Source: Paenibacillus sp. XY044
GTDB taxonomy: Bacteria > Bacillota > Bacilli > Paenibacillales > Paenibacillaceae
Length of the DNA stretch: 64,000 nucleotides
NCBI RefSeq assembly: GCF_002257645.1
Contig: NZ_NQMO01000002.1
Location: forward strand, 124,001-188,000
Direction: 5' to 3'
The position numbers and the translations under genes are program-made. Of the stretch, positions 27,441 through 38,220 are shown one piece after another (the stretch's first letter is position 1; each line of letters opens with the position of its first letter). The notes beneath the pieces are model-generated. The model was not told where the DNA came from. It was given only the letters and a program-made list of their open reading frames with translations, and did no database searches.

Positions 27441-28358
27441 ATGATGATGCTCAAACAGTTCATGAAAGCCTCACGCTTCGGAGTTGTACCGGTCATGTTG
27501 ATTCCGGTCGCGCTTGGAGCGTTGGGGGCTTTTGTATGGAACGGCGTTTTTAACGTCTGGCTGTTCTTGATCACGCTCATCGGCGCCGCGACGGCCCACC
27601 TTTTTTCCAACATGGTGAACGACCTGTGGGATTACAAGAGCGGGACCGATATGGCCGCCAAAGAAGCGGTGGATGCCGTCTCCACCAACTCGGGCTTTTT
27701 AACAGGCGGCGTTTGGAGCATTCGCAAGTTTGCGGCGGTCACCTGGACGCTGTTTGGCATTGCCGCGGCATGCGGTATTATTCTGGCGGTATTTTCGGGG
27801 CCGTGGGCATTCATTTTTGGCGCTCTGGGCGGCTTGATCGCATATTTCTATGTGGCACCTCCACTGCAGTTTGGATACCGGGGCAAAGGCTACTCGGAAA
27901 TTGCGATTCTGCTCTCGTTCGGCGTTCTGCCGGTTATGGGGGCCTATTACGTGCAAACCTCGCATTTGGATCTGCGGGCTCTGCTTCTGTCCCTGCCGAT
28001 CGGTTTGTTAACCACGCTGATTCTGTTTAATCACCACTTTTTGCACTGGCAGGCGGACCGTCAGGCCGGCAAACGGACGCTGGTGGTCGTGTGGGGCGAG
28101 CAAAGAGCGCTTGGCTTCTCCCGGTTCCTGCTGTTGCTGTCCGCCCTGATGCTCGTGGTCAGCGTGATTGCCGGGGCGCTTCCGGTATACGGACTGCTGG
28201 CCCTGCCTGGCATGATTCCGCTGTACCAGGTGTACGGCAAGCTGAAGCCGCATAACAACAGCCATGCTTATCTTCCGCTGATGGGCGCGTCGGTCAAGTC
28301 GGCCCAGCGAAGCGGGATCATTATGATTGTATGTTTGCTGATTCAAGGCTTGATCTGA
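27441..28358 (+). CDS. UbiA-family prenyltransferase (MenA-like)
   Basis: A 305-residue integral membrane enzyme with about eight to nine helices. The first aspartate motif is NMVNDLWDYKSGTD near residue 55; the second region is HWQADRQAGKRTLVVVWG near 205. This resembles MenA, which prenylates 1,4-dihydroxy-2-naphthoate in menaquinone synthesis, but other UbiA enzymes share these motifs. Three consecutive ATG codons occur; the first at 27441 follows AAGGAAGGGAGC. A conserved hypothetical gene follows in the same direction 46 bases later. Confidence 0.85.
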   Translation: MMMLKQFMKASRFGVVPVMLIPVALGALGAFVWNGVFNVWLFLITLIGAATAHLFSNMVNDLWDYKSGTDMAAKEAVDAVSTNSGFLTGGVWSIRKFAAVTWTLFGIAAACGIILAVFSGPWAFIFGALGGLIAYFYVAPPLQFGYRGKGYSEIAILLSFGVLPVMGAYYVQTSHLDLRALLLSLPIGLLTTLILFNHHFLHWQADRQAGKRTLVVVWGEQRALGFSRFLLLLSALMLVVSVIAGALPVYGLLALPGMIPLYQVYGKLKPHNNSHAYLPLMGASVKSAQRSGIIMIVCLLIQGLI

Positions 28359-28404
28359 CCTTACGGCATTATTGACTTAAGCGAGAAAGGAAGTTCGATG
28401 CTAC

Positions 28405-29166
28405 ATGGTACAACAACGGGTTTTTGGGGATTTTCATACGATTTTGTCAGAGGGCGAAGTTTGGAAGATCGGCGGCTTTCCGCTGCCGGACGGCACGTTC
28501 TGGGAATACCGGGAGCCTGACGCGGTGGTCATCGTCCGCAACGGCATTCTGTATGTCCGCGCTCCGCTGAGCCGGCAAAACGACCAGGTTCAAATTTTGG
28601 ACAACGCGAAGCATATGTATTATTCGGTGGAAACGGTCAAAGTGCCGGATAACGGAGTGGTCGACTTCGAGCTGCAAATCCGCGCCCGTTCGGTCAATAC
28701 CGCGCCGAACGATCTGTACGACGGCTACGTATCGCTTAACCTGCTGGATTTTTCAACCGGAGCGGCGCTTGATTTCTTTGCCGGAAACGACAAGTATGCC
28801 AGCGTATATGCTGTTCTGCCCTTCCCGGGCGTGGAGGTTCCTCCATCGGACAAGACCCGGTACTTCTGCATCTTTAAAGAAGATACGAACTTCAAACCAT
28901 GTGAATTTAACACGTACAAAATTACGTATGACCGCGGGAACGACGAAGCCGTGTTCTATTTGAACGGCACCGAGATCCGCCGCGAAAAAAACATCCCGAT
29001 CAAGTTTAACGAGTTTACGATCGCGCTCGGTATCATGACAGAGAAAGACATCTCGCCGGAAGGCAGCGTGTCCGTTCATGGACAAGTCATTACGGCCGAG
29101 TATTCGCCGGTGACCGTGACGATCGACGACCGTTCGGACAACAAACGGATAGCTGAAGAAGAATAG
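28405..29166 (+). CDS. Hypothetical protein, possible DUF6081-like beta-sandwich
   Basis: A 253-residue soluble protein, no signal peptide or membrane helix. Alternating beta-type sequence (AVVIVRNGILYVRAPLS, GVVDFELQIRARS, FNTYKITYDRGNDEAVFYLNGTEI, FTIALGIMTEKDI) suggests a concanavalin-like jelly roll of the DUF6081 kind, but this is judged by eye. AAAGGAAG lies 12 bases before the ATG. It follows the prenyltransferase gene and may be cotranscribed. No function can be given. Confidence 0.7.
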   Translation: MVQQRVFGDFHTILSEGEVWKIGGFPLPDGTFWEYREPDAVVIVRNGILYVRAPLSRQNDQVQILDNAKHMYYSVETVKVPDNGVVDFELQIRARSVNTAPNDLYDGYVSLNLLDFSTGAALDFFAGNDKYASVYAVLPFPGVEVPPSDKTRYFCIFKEDTNFKPCEFNTYKITYDRGNDEAVFYLNGTEIRREKNIPIKFNEFTIALGIMTEKDISPEGSVSVHGQVITAEYSPVTVTIDDRSDNKRIAEEE

Positions 29167-29172
29167 GTAAGA

Positions 29173-29251
29173 GAGGAGAGACGCGCATCAAAGCCGCGGT
29201 TATAAGATCGCTGTATACCGTTACGACGCCGAGATGCATTGGTCTCTCCTC
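29173..29251. repeat. 79-base inverted-repeat structure
   Basis: GAGGAGAGAC at 29173-29182 is exactly complementary to GTCTCTCCTC at 29242-29251; inner GCATC and GATGC also pair. The 40-base loop is GC-rich. It lies between the hypothetical gene and a separate strong terminator, so it is not needed for termination. Confidence 0.6.
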
Positions 29252-29255
29252 AAGC

Positions 29256-29308
29256 AAAAAGGGCTGGTCCCCAAGGTAGAACAATCTACCGGGGACCAGC
29301 CCTTTTTT
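29256..29308. terminator. Bidirectional terminator between the hypothetical gene and opuAC
   Basis: AAAAAGGGCTGGTCCCC and GGGGACCAGCCCTTTTTT with inner GGTAGA/TCTACC: an almost perfect, very strong hairpin with A and T tails. Confidence 0.95.
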
Positions 29309-29333
29309 CATGAAAACAGAGAATGAATCAATA

Positions 29334-31060
<1,727 letters not shown>

Positions 31061-31083
<23 letters not shown>

Positions 31084-32278
31084 TTGGGCTCACCTCCTTC
31101 GGACTGTTCTCTCCGGCGAGCGCCCCAAGCAGGGCACCGCGGACGATCACACCGGCGAGACGGTCGTTATCGTCGACGACGGCGAGCGGCACCTTGGACA
31201 TGCTGGTGATTTCAAACAGCTCATTGATCAGGACGTTCGGATGCACCCTTGGGCCATCCGTAATCAGAATGTCCGCGAGCGTTTTGCCGCTGCGCATCGC
31301 CTCCGAGGCATCCTCTGCCGTGATGACGCCGAGCAGGCGCTTGCCGCGGTCGATGACGAACAGGTTGGAGATACCGCGCTCACGCATCAGCTCGAGTGCC
31401 ACGCGCGGCCCTCGGTCCGGCATGATCGTCTCCGGACGGCGCATGACATGGGCGGCGGTCAGCACCTTGGACAGGTCGACGTCCTCGACGAACCGCTCCA
31501 CATAGGCGTTGGCCGGCTGCGTCAGAATTTCCTCCGGCGTGCCTACCTGTACGACGGCGCCGTCCTTCATGAGCGCAATCCGGTCGCCGATCCGCAGCGC
31601 TTCGTCCAGATCGTGCGTGATGAAGATAATCGTTTTCTTCATCGTCTCCTGAAGTTCAAGCAGCTCATCCTGCATGTCGCGGCGGATGAGTGGATCGAGC
31701 GCGCTGAAGGCTTCGTCCATCAGCAGAATTTCAGGGTCGTTCGCCAGCGCCCGGGCCAGCCCGACGCGCTGCTGCATACCGCCGCTCAGCTCGTCGGGAG
31801 ATTTCTGCTCCCAGCCTTTGAGGCCGACCAGCTCGAGCGATTTCATCGCTTTGTCCGTGCGAGCGGGCTTTTTGACCTTTTGGATTTCAAGCCCGTACTC
31901 CACGTTCTCCAGTACGGAACGGTGCGGAAACAGTGCGAACTTTTGAAATACCATACTGATCGTCTGGCGCCGTACCTTACGGAGCTGCTCCTTGTTCATT
32001 TTTCTGAGATCCTGCCCGTGAACGAGAATTTCCCCCGCAGTGGGCTCAATCAGCCGGTTCAGCATCCGGACCAGGGTGGATTTGCCGCTGCCGGACAGCC
32101 CCATAATGACGAAAATTTCGCCTTCTTCGATGCTGAGGTTGACCCGGTTCACCCCGACGGTCACGGATTTTTCCTTCGCCAGCTTCTCCTTGTTCCAGCC
32201 TTGTTCAAGCAGCCCGACGCTTTGCTCCGCCTGGGCCCCGAACAATTTGCTGACTTGTTTAAGCTGCAAAATAGACAT
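31061..32278 (-). CDS. opuAA: Glycine betaine ABC ATPase OpuAA
   Basis: A 405-residue ATPase with a C-terminal pair of CBS domains. Walker A is GLSGSGKST near residue 60, signature LSGGMQQR near 165, Walker [14 protein letters not shown] near 184 and switch histidine ITHDLDEA. From about 285 the CBS pair ([43 protein letters not shown]) is present; in related OpuA systems CBS domains sense ionic strength and c-di-AMP. First gene of the operon, with a promoter at 32352-32380. Confidence 0.97.
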
Positions 32279-32351
32279 GTGTTACCCCCTTATTGCTTCT
32301 CTATCGTTGATAAGTGCGAACACGATGCTGCGTGAATAACCAACGGGTTAC

Positions 32352-32380
32352 AGTGTAACAATTAATATATATAGTATCAA
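32352..32380 (-). promoter_or_regulatory. Sigma-A promoter of opuA
   Basis: Read leftward: TTGATA (32380-32375) and TACACT (32357-32352) with a 17-bp AT-rich spacer. Confidence 0.7.
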
Positions 32381-32391
32381 ACGTTTTAACA

Positions 32392-32422
32392 GTACGTAAA
32401 GAACGTACAGAAAAAACTGTAC
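32392..32422. promoter_or_regulatory. Overlapping palindromes, candidate GbsR operator
   Basis: GTACGT-N5-ACGTAC (32392-32408) overlaps GTACAG-N6-CTGTAC (32405-32422). Both are perfect and lie just upstream of the opuA -35 box, between opuAA and the divergent gbsR gene. Confidence 0.6.
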
Positions 32423-32641
32423 GAAATTTACTGCAGAATGCTCCCATATCCGCCGTTTTCCTGACGAATCGGTTTCTTTACAATTAAAATCGGTTTACAT
32501 ACAATAGACGATGAAGGTTTGGTCTTCTCCATACTTTTTTCACTTACAATCACGGGCAACACAAGCGGATCCGGATCCTGTTCAGTCGATCGGGCCAGGG
32601 ATTCTGCGGAGAATGGTTGAACAAATAAGGAGGTTGCAAGC

Positions 32642-33211
32642 ATGAGCTTGGACCAATTCGAAGATGAACGCGACGCGGTTCTCCACAAGGTGCGCAAGCG
32701 AGTCATTGAAACAATCGGAAGAAATATGGACTTATATGGAATCTCCCAGTCCACCGGACATTTATACGGGCTGCTTTTTTTTGCAGACAAACCGATGACG
32801 CTGGATGAAATGGGACGGGAAATGAAAATGAGCAAGACCAGCATGAGCACGGGCGTCCGGACGCTGCTGGACTTGAAGATGGTCAATAAAGTGTGGGAGA
32901 AGGGCTCCCGTAAGGACTTATATGAGGTAGAATACGACTGGTACCAGACGTTTACCGACTTTTTCGATATCAAATGGAGAAAATCGGTGGAGAGCAATAT
33001 CCAGATTCTGAGCAAGTCCATCGACGAAATGGGCCGCTTGCTGCCGGAGTACGAGCATGACGCCGAGTTCAGCGAGCTGCTGCGCAAGGATATCGCCAAG
33101 TTGCATGAGGCGGTTGCCTATTATGGCTGGCTGGACCGGCTCATCGATACGTTCGAGAGCGGAGAGATTTTTAAGCTGGTCCCGAAGGAGCCTCCAGCTA
33201 CCCAACGATAA
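32642..33211 (+). CDS. gbsR: GbsR-type regulator of osmoprotectant genes
   Basis: A 189-residue MarR-like regulator of the GbsR/OpcR group: VIETIGRNMDLYGISQSTGHLYGLLFFADKPMTLDEMGREMKMSKTSMSTGVRTLLDLKMVNKVW is the winged helix with the GbsR hallmark YGIS..TGHLYGLLF, and YDWYQTFTDFFDIKWRKSVE follows. GbsR senses choline and represses choline/betaine genes. AAGGAGGTTGCAAGC before the ATG. Divergent from opuA with palindromes between, so it probably represses opuA. Confidence 0.92.
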   Translation: MSLDQFEDERDAVLHKVRKRVIETIGRNMDLYGISQSTGHLYGLLFFADKPMTLDEMGREMKMSKTSMSTGVRTLLDLKMVNKVWEKGSRKDLYEVEYDWYQTFTDFFDIKWRKSVESNIQILSKSIDEMGRLLPEYEHDAEFSELLRKDIAKLHEAVAYYGWLDRLIDTFESGEIFKLVPKEPPATQR

Positions 33212-33215
33212 AGAT

Positions 33216-33260
33216 AAAAGAACCGGAATCGGGCTGCGCTATGCAGTCCGGTTTTTCTTT
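33216..33260 (+). terminator. Terminator after gbsR
   Basis: GAACCGGA and TCCGGTTTTTC with an inner CTGC/GCAG stem. Confidence 0.8.
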
Positions 33261-33373
33261 AGATATAAGAACGTATAAGATTCGGAGATTCGTGGTTGAC
33301 ATCCCCCTGCTTTCGGCCATATGGTGTAATTTAGTAAATGTTAGACGAAGAGCCGAGCGAGGAGAGATGAAAG

Positions 33374-34663
33374 ATGGTTACGGGTTATGCCGGGTTGCAG
33401 GAAGATGAGTTAAGGCGGGAACAAGGACGGTTGCAGGCTGAATACGAGGCGTACCGGCGCCTGAATTTGAAGCTGGATATGTCCCGGGGCAAGCCGTGCC
33501 CGGAGCAGGTGCAGCTTTCGAACGAAATGCTGGACGTGCTGCCGTCCGGGGATCCGCTTCAGACGGAGGACGGGACGGACTGCCGCAATTACGGAGGCCT
33601 TGACGGGATCCCGGAGGCGAAGCGATTTTTTGCCCAAATGCTCGGGGTTTCGCCTTCCGAGGTGATCGTTCAAGGCAATTCCAGCTTGAGCCTGATGTAT
33701 GATGCGTTGGCCCGGGCCATGCTGTTCGGCGTGCTTGGAAGTACGCAGCCGTGGAGCAAGCTCCCGGCCGTCAAATTCCTGTGTCCAAGCCCGGGGTATG
33801 ACCGTCATTTTGCGATCTGCGAGCAGCTGAATATCGAAATGATCACCGTAGATATGACGCCGGACGGGCCTGATATGGATACGGTGGAAAAACTTGCAGC
33901 CGAAGACGACTCCATCAAGGGGATTTGGTGCGTGCCGAAGTACAGCAACCCGGGCGGCATCACGTATTCGGACGACACCGTCGAACGGTTGGCCCGGATG
34001 AAGGCGAAGGCGGGCGATTTCCGCATTTTCTGGGATGACGCTTATACGGTCCATCATCTGACTTCAAAGCATGATGAGTTGAAGAATATGCTGGATGTCT
34101 GCACGAACGCCGGGAACCCCGACCGTGTGTTCATATTTGCATCCACTTCCAAGGTGACTTATCCCGGTTCCGGTGTGGCCGCATTGGCGGCGAGCAAGGA
34201 CAACCTGAACCATATGAAGAAACAGCTGTCCGTGCAGACGATCGGCCCGGATAAAGTGAACCAGCTTCGGCACATCCGCTTTTTGAAGGATATGGAGCAT
34301 CTGGGCCGCCACATGGAAAAGCATGCCGCGATCATCAAGCCGAAGTTCGACTTGGTGCTGAATAAGCTGGAATCCGGGCTCGGTTCCAAGGGTATTGCTT
34401 CATGGAGCAAGCCGAGCGGCGGGTATTTTATCAGTCTCGATACGATGGATGGCTGCGCGCGGGAAGTCGTGCAGCGTGCAGCGGAGGCTGGAGTCACACT
34501 GACGCCTGCCGGAGCCACTTATCCGTACGGACGCGATCCCCGGGACCGTAATATCCGCATTGCGCCGACCTATCCATCGATCGAAGAGCTTGCGCAGGCC
34601 ATCGATATTTTGTGCGTATGCGTGCAGTTGGTATCGATAGAACGTATTTTAGCGGATAAATAG
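33374..34663 (+). CDS. Class Ic aspartate aminotransferase-like protein
   Basis: A 429-residue PLP enzyme of the PF12897 (subgroup Ic AspAT) type: LDMSRGKPCPEQ near residue 34, NYGGLDGIPEAKRFFAQMLG near 74, PKYSNPGGITYS near 190, FWDDAYTVHH near 218 and the PLP lysine in FASTSKVTYPGSG near 259. RIAPTYPS near the end supplies the carboxylate-binding Arg. It would transfer amino groups between aspartate or a similar acid and 2-oxoglutarate. GAGGAGAGATGAAAG precedes the ATG. Monocistronic and convergent with the DUF4188 gene. Confidence 0.9.
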   Translation: MVTGYAGLQEDELRREQGRLQAEYEAYRRLNLKLDMSRGKPCPEQVQLSNEMLDVLPSGDPLQTEDGTDCRNYGGLDGIPEAKRFFAQMLGVSPSEVIVQGNSSLSLMYDALARAMLFGVLGSTQPWSKLPAVKFLCPSPGYDRHFAICEQLNIEMITVDMTPDGPDMDTVEKLAAEDDSIKGIWCVPKYSNPGGITYSDDTVERLARMKAKAGDFRIFWDDAYTVHHLTSKHDELKNMLDVCTNAGNPDRVFIFASTSKVTYPGSGVAALAASKDNLNHMKKQLSVQTIGPDKVNQLRHIRFLKDMEHLGRHMEKHAAIIKPKFDLVLNKLESGLGSKGIASWSKPSGGYFISLDTMDGCAREVVQRAAEAGVTLTPAGATYPYGRDPRDRNIRIAPTYPSIEELAQAIDILCVCVQLVSIERILADK

Positions 34664-34685
34664 AGTAGGGTAGTTTACAGGCAGG

Positions 34686-35195
34686 TCAGGAGGGATTGGG
34701 AGGAGACGGTACCGCAGGGTAGGTATCCCGGCCCAGCCTCCGGCCTGCCGTTTCTTTTGTTCCGGTGGCCGGGACGTGGCGGCCTGCCCTGGCCAAACCG
34801 AATAAGGGCATGTTATTGTACAGCGCCTCGGACGCGCCTTGTTCCACGAGGAACGTTTCGTGGTAAATCCCGACGGTTCCGTCGGTGCCGATGCGCCGGT
34901 TAAAGTCACGCCAAGCGGTAAGATGCTTATAGCCACGCCTGGCGTAGTCCTCCAGCTGTTCATACGACCTCCAGTATTGAATCAAACAAACGCCCCTCCA
35001 CGAGATGTGCATCGTCCCGTCCATAAACCCCAAATCCCGGTTTTGGTACAGCTCCTTCATCATGGCCGGCATCGCCCGAAACACGGGAAGCCATTTATGA
35101 ATGGACCACAGCCGGTTTACCCTCATCCCAATGATAAAGACCACGAATGAACCTTCCATTTCGGCCGTGTAGCGGCCGGGAATCACGTTTCCCAA
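34686..35195 (-). CDS. DUF4188-family protein
   Basis: A 169-residue protein: PGRYTAEMEGSFVVFIIGMRVNRLW at the start, MHISWRGVCLIQYWRSYEQLEDYAR near residue 62, and AWRDFNRRIGTDGTVGIYHETFLV near 94 are DUF4188 features, a ferredoxin-like monooxygenase-type fold with no proven role. Downstream of a TetR gene by six bases in the same direction, so the TetR protein likely controls it. No membrane segment. Confidence 0.85.
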   Translation of the reverse strand: MGNVIPGRYTAEMEGSFVVFIIGMRVNRLWSIHKWLPVFRAMPAMMKELYQNRDLGFMDGTMHISWRGVCLIQYWRSYEQLEDYARRGYKHLTAWRDFNRRIGTDGTVGIYHETFLVEQGASEALYNNMPLFGLARAGRHVPATGTKETAGRRLGRDTYPAVPSPPNPS

Positions 35196-35201
35196 TGCAA
35201 A

Positions 35202-35858
35202 TCACTCCTTATCGTTTCCATGCGAAGGCTCTTCGATCAGCCTCAGCTGCACTTCATAGAACGCCATGACGTCACTGTCGGCATAGAGCTGGGAGGTGAG
35301 AAAGGCGCCGTAAAACGCCGTAAACAAACATTGAACCGCATGTTCCGGGGGGATACTCTGCCGCAGCGTTCCATCTTCGGCTGCCTCCAGAACGCAGCGG
35401 TGGAATAAGGCAAACATGTCGGGAGAGACCATGCCTTCCTCATCATGGCCGGGAAAGAGCAGCAAGACCTCGGCCAAGCTCAGCTCCGGCATGCACGGGT
35501 GCATATTCATCTCGGACAAAAAGGCGATCAGACTCGGCATAATGCCGGGATACTCTTCGGTTTGCCGGGCTGCCTGCGCGAACAGGTGCCGGATCGCCGC
35601 GAATCCTCGCAGCCGCTGCTGCCCGATTTCAATGATCCGCCATGTCAGCCATAGGCGCATGAAGTAGACGAGCAGGTCCTCCTTTTTGCGAAAGAGGTTA
35701 AAGAATGTCACGCGGGAGATCCCGGCCATCCGGCATATATCGTCGAGCATGACATCCCTGAACATACCTCGACCGAGAAGGGTCAGGGTGGATTCGTACA
35801 AGGCGACTTTCGTTTTGGCCTTTTTCAATTCACGGAGCGGAATATCGTGTAGTTCCAT
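35202..35858 (-). CDS. TetR-family regulator
   Basis: A 218-residue TetR protein. The N-terminal helix-turn-helix is VALYESTLTLLGRGMFRDVMLDDICRMAGISRVTFFNLFRKKEDLLVYFMR; the C-terminal ligand domain has no recognisable specificity. The start is taken at 35858, with GAGAGGA upstream; an alternative start lies seven codons earlier. First gene of a two-gene operon with DUF4188. TTAACTTG repeats upstream are its likely operator. Confidence 0.88.
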   Translation of the reverse strand: MELHDIPLRELKKAKTKVALYESTLTLLGRGMFRDVMLDDICRMAGISRVTFFNLFRKKEDLLVYFMRLWLTWRIIEIGQQRLRGFAAIRHLFAQAARQTEEYPGIMPSLIAFLSEMNMHPCMPELSLAEVLLLFPGHDEEGMVSPDMFALFHRCVLEAAEDGTLRQSIPPEHAVQCLFTAFYGAFLTSQLYADSDVMAFYEVQLRLIEEPSHGNDKE

Positions 35859-35888
35859 GAAGCAGCGTCCTCTCTTCATTTATAAAAA

Positions 35889-35920
35889 TTAACTTGTGTA
35901 AATAATTTAACTTGAGTTAA
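35889..35920. promoter_or_regulatory. Candidate TetR operator
   Basis: TTAACTTGAGTTAA (35907-35920) is a perfect palindrome, and a partial copy, TTAACTTGTGTAA, begins 18 bases upstream. It lies 31 to 62 bases before the TetR start. Confidence 0.55.
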
Positions 35921-36054
35921 CTTTTCGTGTCAAGCGATTTTGTTCCCGTTTCGGACTTCATCAGGCCCTCGGCATTTATCTTTTTGGCTATTTTGCAGGG
36001 ATCACCGGATCTGGACCGTCAAACTGTATAGAACGATTTTAATAGAGAAGAGAT

Positions 36055-36666
36055 GTGGTGGAATTGATCAAAACGACGGTTTTGAAGACAGGAGTCCAGA
36101 CGGCATGGATGAAATGGGAGGGCTTGTTTGATCGGATCACGCGGCTGCGGAGCAAGCGGGTGCTGAGTTACGGGATATGCAAGCTGGTGATTCGGCCTTT
36201 TCACGGGAAAAGCATCCGCAGTGACAGCGGGCAGTGGCTCCATGCCGGCGATTGGATCGGGGAGCTTCATCTGGATAACGGACAGGTGCTGGAGCTGTCA
36301 CGGAGCTTGGGACCGGACAGGGCGGCGCTGAAAACCGCACGGCTCCTGAAGCAATCGCTCAGGCAGATCCGTGAAGCGATGGATGATGTTCCGGAATTGG
36401 CCGAGGTCAAAGCGCTGACCGGAATTACGCTGCTTCACCGGGGGCTTACCCATGGACTGGGCTTCGAGCAGCACCCGCTGGAGTCCGGATGGTTCCGGCT
36501 GCTGACAACGTTATATTTAAGATTTCTGCTGCGAATGCTCCATCCCGCCGGGCAAAAACGCGTGAAGCACAGCGCTCCCAAGCTGTTTCCGCAGATGCTG
36601 CTCATGACAAGACAAGCGTTTATTGAACGGTATCGCTGCGAAGCGAATTTAAGAAACATCGGATAA
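36055..36666 (+). CDS. YkoP-like hypothetical protein
   Basis: A 203-residue soluble basic protein. WEGLFDRITRLRSKRVLSYGICKLVIRPFHGKSI, then GDWIGELHLDNGQVLEL and ALTGITLLHRGLTHGLGFEQHPLESGWFRLLTTLYLRFLLRMLHPAGQKR resemble the YkoP domain found alone or beside polysaccharide deacetylases in Bacilli. Function unknown. A GTG start at 36055 is assumed; no strong ribosome binding site is seen, and an ATG at 36103 is another option. Confidence 0.65.
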   Translation: MVELIKTTVLKTGVQTAWMKWEGLFDRITRLRSKRVLSYGICKLVIRPFHGKSIRSDSGQWLHAGDWIGELHLDNGQVLELSRSLGPDRAALKTARLLKQSLRQIREAMDDVPELAEVKALTGITLLHRGLTHGLGFEQHPLESGWFRLLTTLYLRFLLRMLHPAGQKRVKHSAPKLFPQMLLMTRQAFIERYRCEANLRNIG

Positions 36667-36800
36667 CAACGTGTTGATAACACGAAATCCGGTAACAAGG
36701 ATTCGGCATCAGGCTTGTCATGCTAGTCTGCATAATGTGACCAAGTCCCTCATAGACATGTATCAATCAGTTCAAACCAAGTGCTAAGGGGGATGATGTC

Positions 36801-37907
36801 ATGCGCCGGATTTCATGGATGCTCGCCATGATCTTGTGCGTTACGGTTGTGTTGGCAGGCTGTGGTGGCAAAAAGGATGCCGCTTCCGTTGTCAAAGACT
36901 TGAACAACGTGGTCGATACACTGCAAAGCAAAGATGGCTCTTACAAAGGAACGGGGAAAATGACGCTGTATACCGGGGAAAAGCCGCAGGAATACCAGGT
37001 AGAGGTATGGTACCAAAATCCAAGCTACTACCGGATCAGCCTGACGAACGCCCAGAAGGACGTCACTCAAATTGTTCTCCGCAATGACGAAGGCGTGTTC
37101 GTGCTGACGCCAAGCCTGAACAAAAGCTTCCGGTTTAAAAGCGACTGGCCGGACAACCAGGGGCAAGTCTATTTATACCAAACGCTCGTCCGGGGCATTC
37201 TAAGCGATAACACCCGGCAGTTTGCCGCAGATAAGGACAGCTATGTGTTCGATGTTGCGGCCAACTATCACAGCCAATCTCTCGTCCGTCAGAAAATTTG
37301 GCTCAACAAGGACAATTACGCGCCAAAACAAGTACAAGTCTCCGACTCTGACGCTCATGTCGTCGTCGAAGTCAAATTCGACCAGTTCCAGTTCGATGCG
37401 AAATTCGACAAGGATTCTTTTGACATGAAGCGCAACATGACCGTGCAAAGCGATCCGTCGGTCGGAACCGTGGCCGAAGTCGACGAAAACGGCAATCCGG
37501 TCGCGTCCCAGGATCAGCCGCAGGGCGATAACGGGGAAGCTGCACAGGAAGTTACGAAGGAACTGGGCGATTTCGGCATGATTATCCCGGATTACCTGCC
37601 TGAAGGCGTCGCGCTCAAGGACAGCAACAAGTTGGACAACAGTGACAACCATGCGCTGCTGCTTCGTTATGACGGTACATACCAGTTCACGATCATGGAA
37701 TCCCGTCCGGATGACCGGGCTGTATCCCTGACGCCGGGCGAAGTGGTGGACCTTGGATTTACGGCTGGCCTCCTGTCTGGCGATGAGCAGCAAACGCTGA
37801 CCTGGATGAATGGGGACGGCGTGGAATTCCGTATTACGAGCGCCAATCTGCCGGTGGACGAAATGATGCAGATCGCAGCGTCTTTACAGGAACAATCGGG
37901 TAAATAA
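36801..37907 (+). CDS. YdcC-like LolA-fold lipoprotein
   Basis: A 368-residue lipoprotein: signal peptide and lipobox VLAGCGG. Residues 30-215 form a LolA/GerS-like domain (LQSKDGSYKGTGKMTLYTG, YQVEVWYQNPSYYRISL). Residues 255-365 form a DUF4367-type domain (MIIPDYLPEGVAL, QFTIMES, WMNGDGVEFRITSANLPVDEMMQIAASL). In B. subtilis ydcC lies just before alr, as here, and homologues are linked to sporulation and germination. AAGGGGGATGATGTC precedes the ATG. Confidence 0.85.
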   Translation: MRRISWMLAMILCVTVVLAGCGGKKDAASVVKDLNNVVDTLQSKDGSYKGTGKMTLYTGEKPQEYQVEVWYQNPSYYRISLTNAQKDVTQIVLRNDEGVFVLTPSLNKSFRFKSDWPDNQGQVYLYQTLVRGILSDNTRQFAADKDSYVFDVAANYHSQSLVRQKIWLNKDNYAPKQVQVSDSDAHVVVEVKFDQFQFDAKFDKDSFDMKRNMTVQSDPSVGTVAEVDENGNPVASQDQPQGDNGEAAQEVTKELGDFGMIIPDYLPEGVALKDSNKLDNSDNHALLLRYDGTYQFTIMESRPDDRAVSLTPGEVVDLGFTAGLLSGDEQQTLTWMNGDGVEFRITSANLPVDEMMQIAASLQEQSGK

Positions 37908-37913
37908 TACGCA

Positions 37914-37973
37914 GGTAGGCGGACCCTTCGGGCCGGCGGGGCGTAAGTCCTCCGGCGAAGGGCCTTTCGCCTA
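37914..37973 (+). terminator. Large hairpin after the ydcC-like gene
   Basis: TAGGCG/CGCCTA, CCCTTCG/CGAAGGG and CCGG/CCGG stems nest around GCGTAAGT. No T tract, so termination is uncertain. Confidence 0.45.
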
Positions 37974-38072
37974 TTCATCTTCGAAAACCGCTGTGGTACG
38001 GTAAACCGGCCGGATTCCGCCGGGGCGTGGTTCATTGACAGTCACCTTCCTGAACATTACGATTACATAAGA

Positions 38073-38173
38073 ATGAAAGTAAATGACGACTCACTTTCAT
38101 CCAATCTCTGGGCATAGGATCATGAAAGTATCTATGTCCATAGAATGAGCGAAAGATGACAACACATCTTTCG
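38073..38173 (+). promoter_or_regulatory. Two hairpins and a third weak stem in the alr leader
   Basis: ATGAAAGT/ACTTTCAT (38073-38100) and CGAAAGATG/CATCTTTCG (38150-38173) are perfect; GGCATAG/CTATGTCC (38111-38139) between them pairs imperfectly. They fill the leader before alr, which starts at 38221 behind AGAAGGTGACT. No known riboswitch class recognised. Confidence 0.45.
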
Positions 38174-38220
38174 TCAATCTATGTAACCGAGTGTTAATTC
38201 TTAGAGAAGGTGACTACTGA

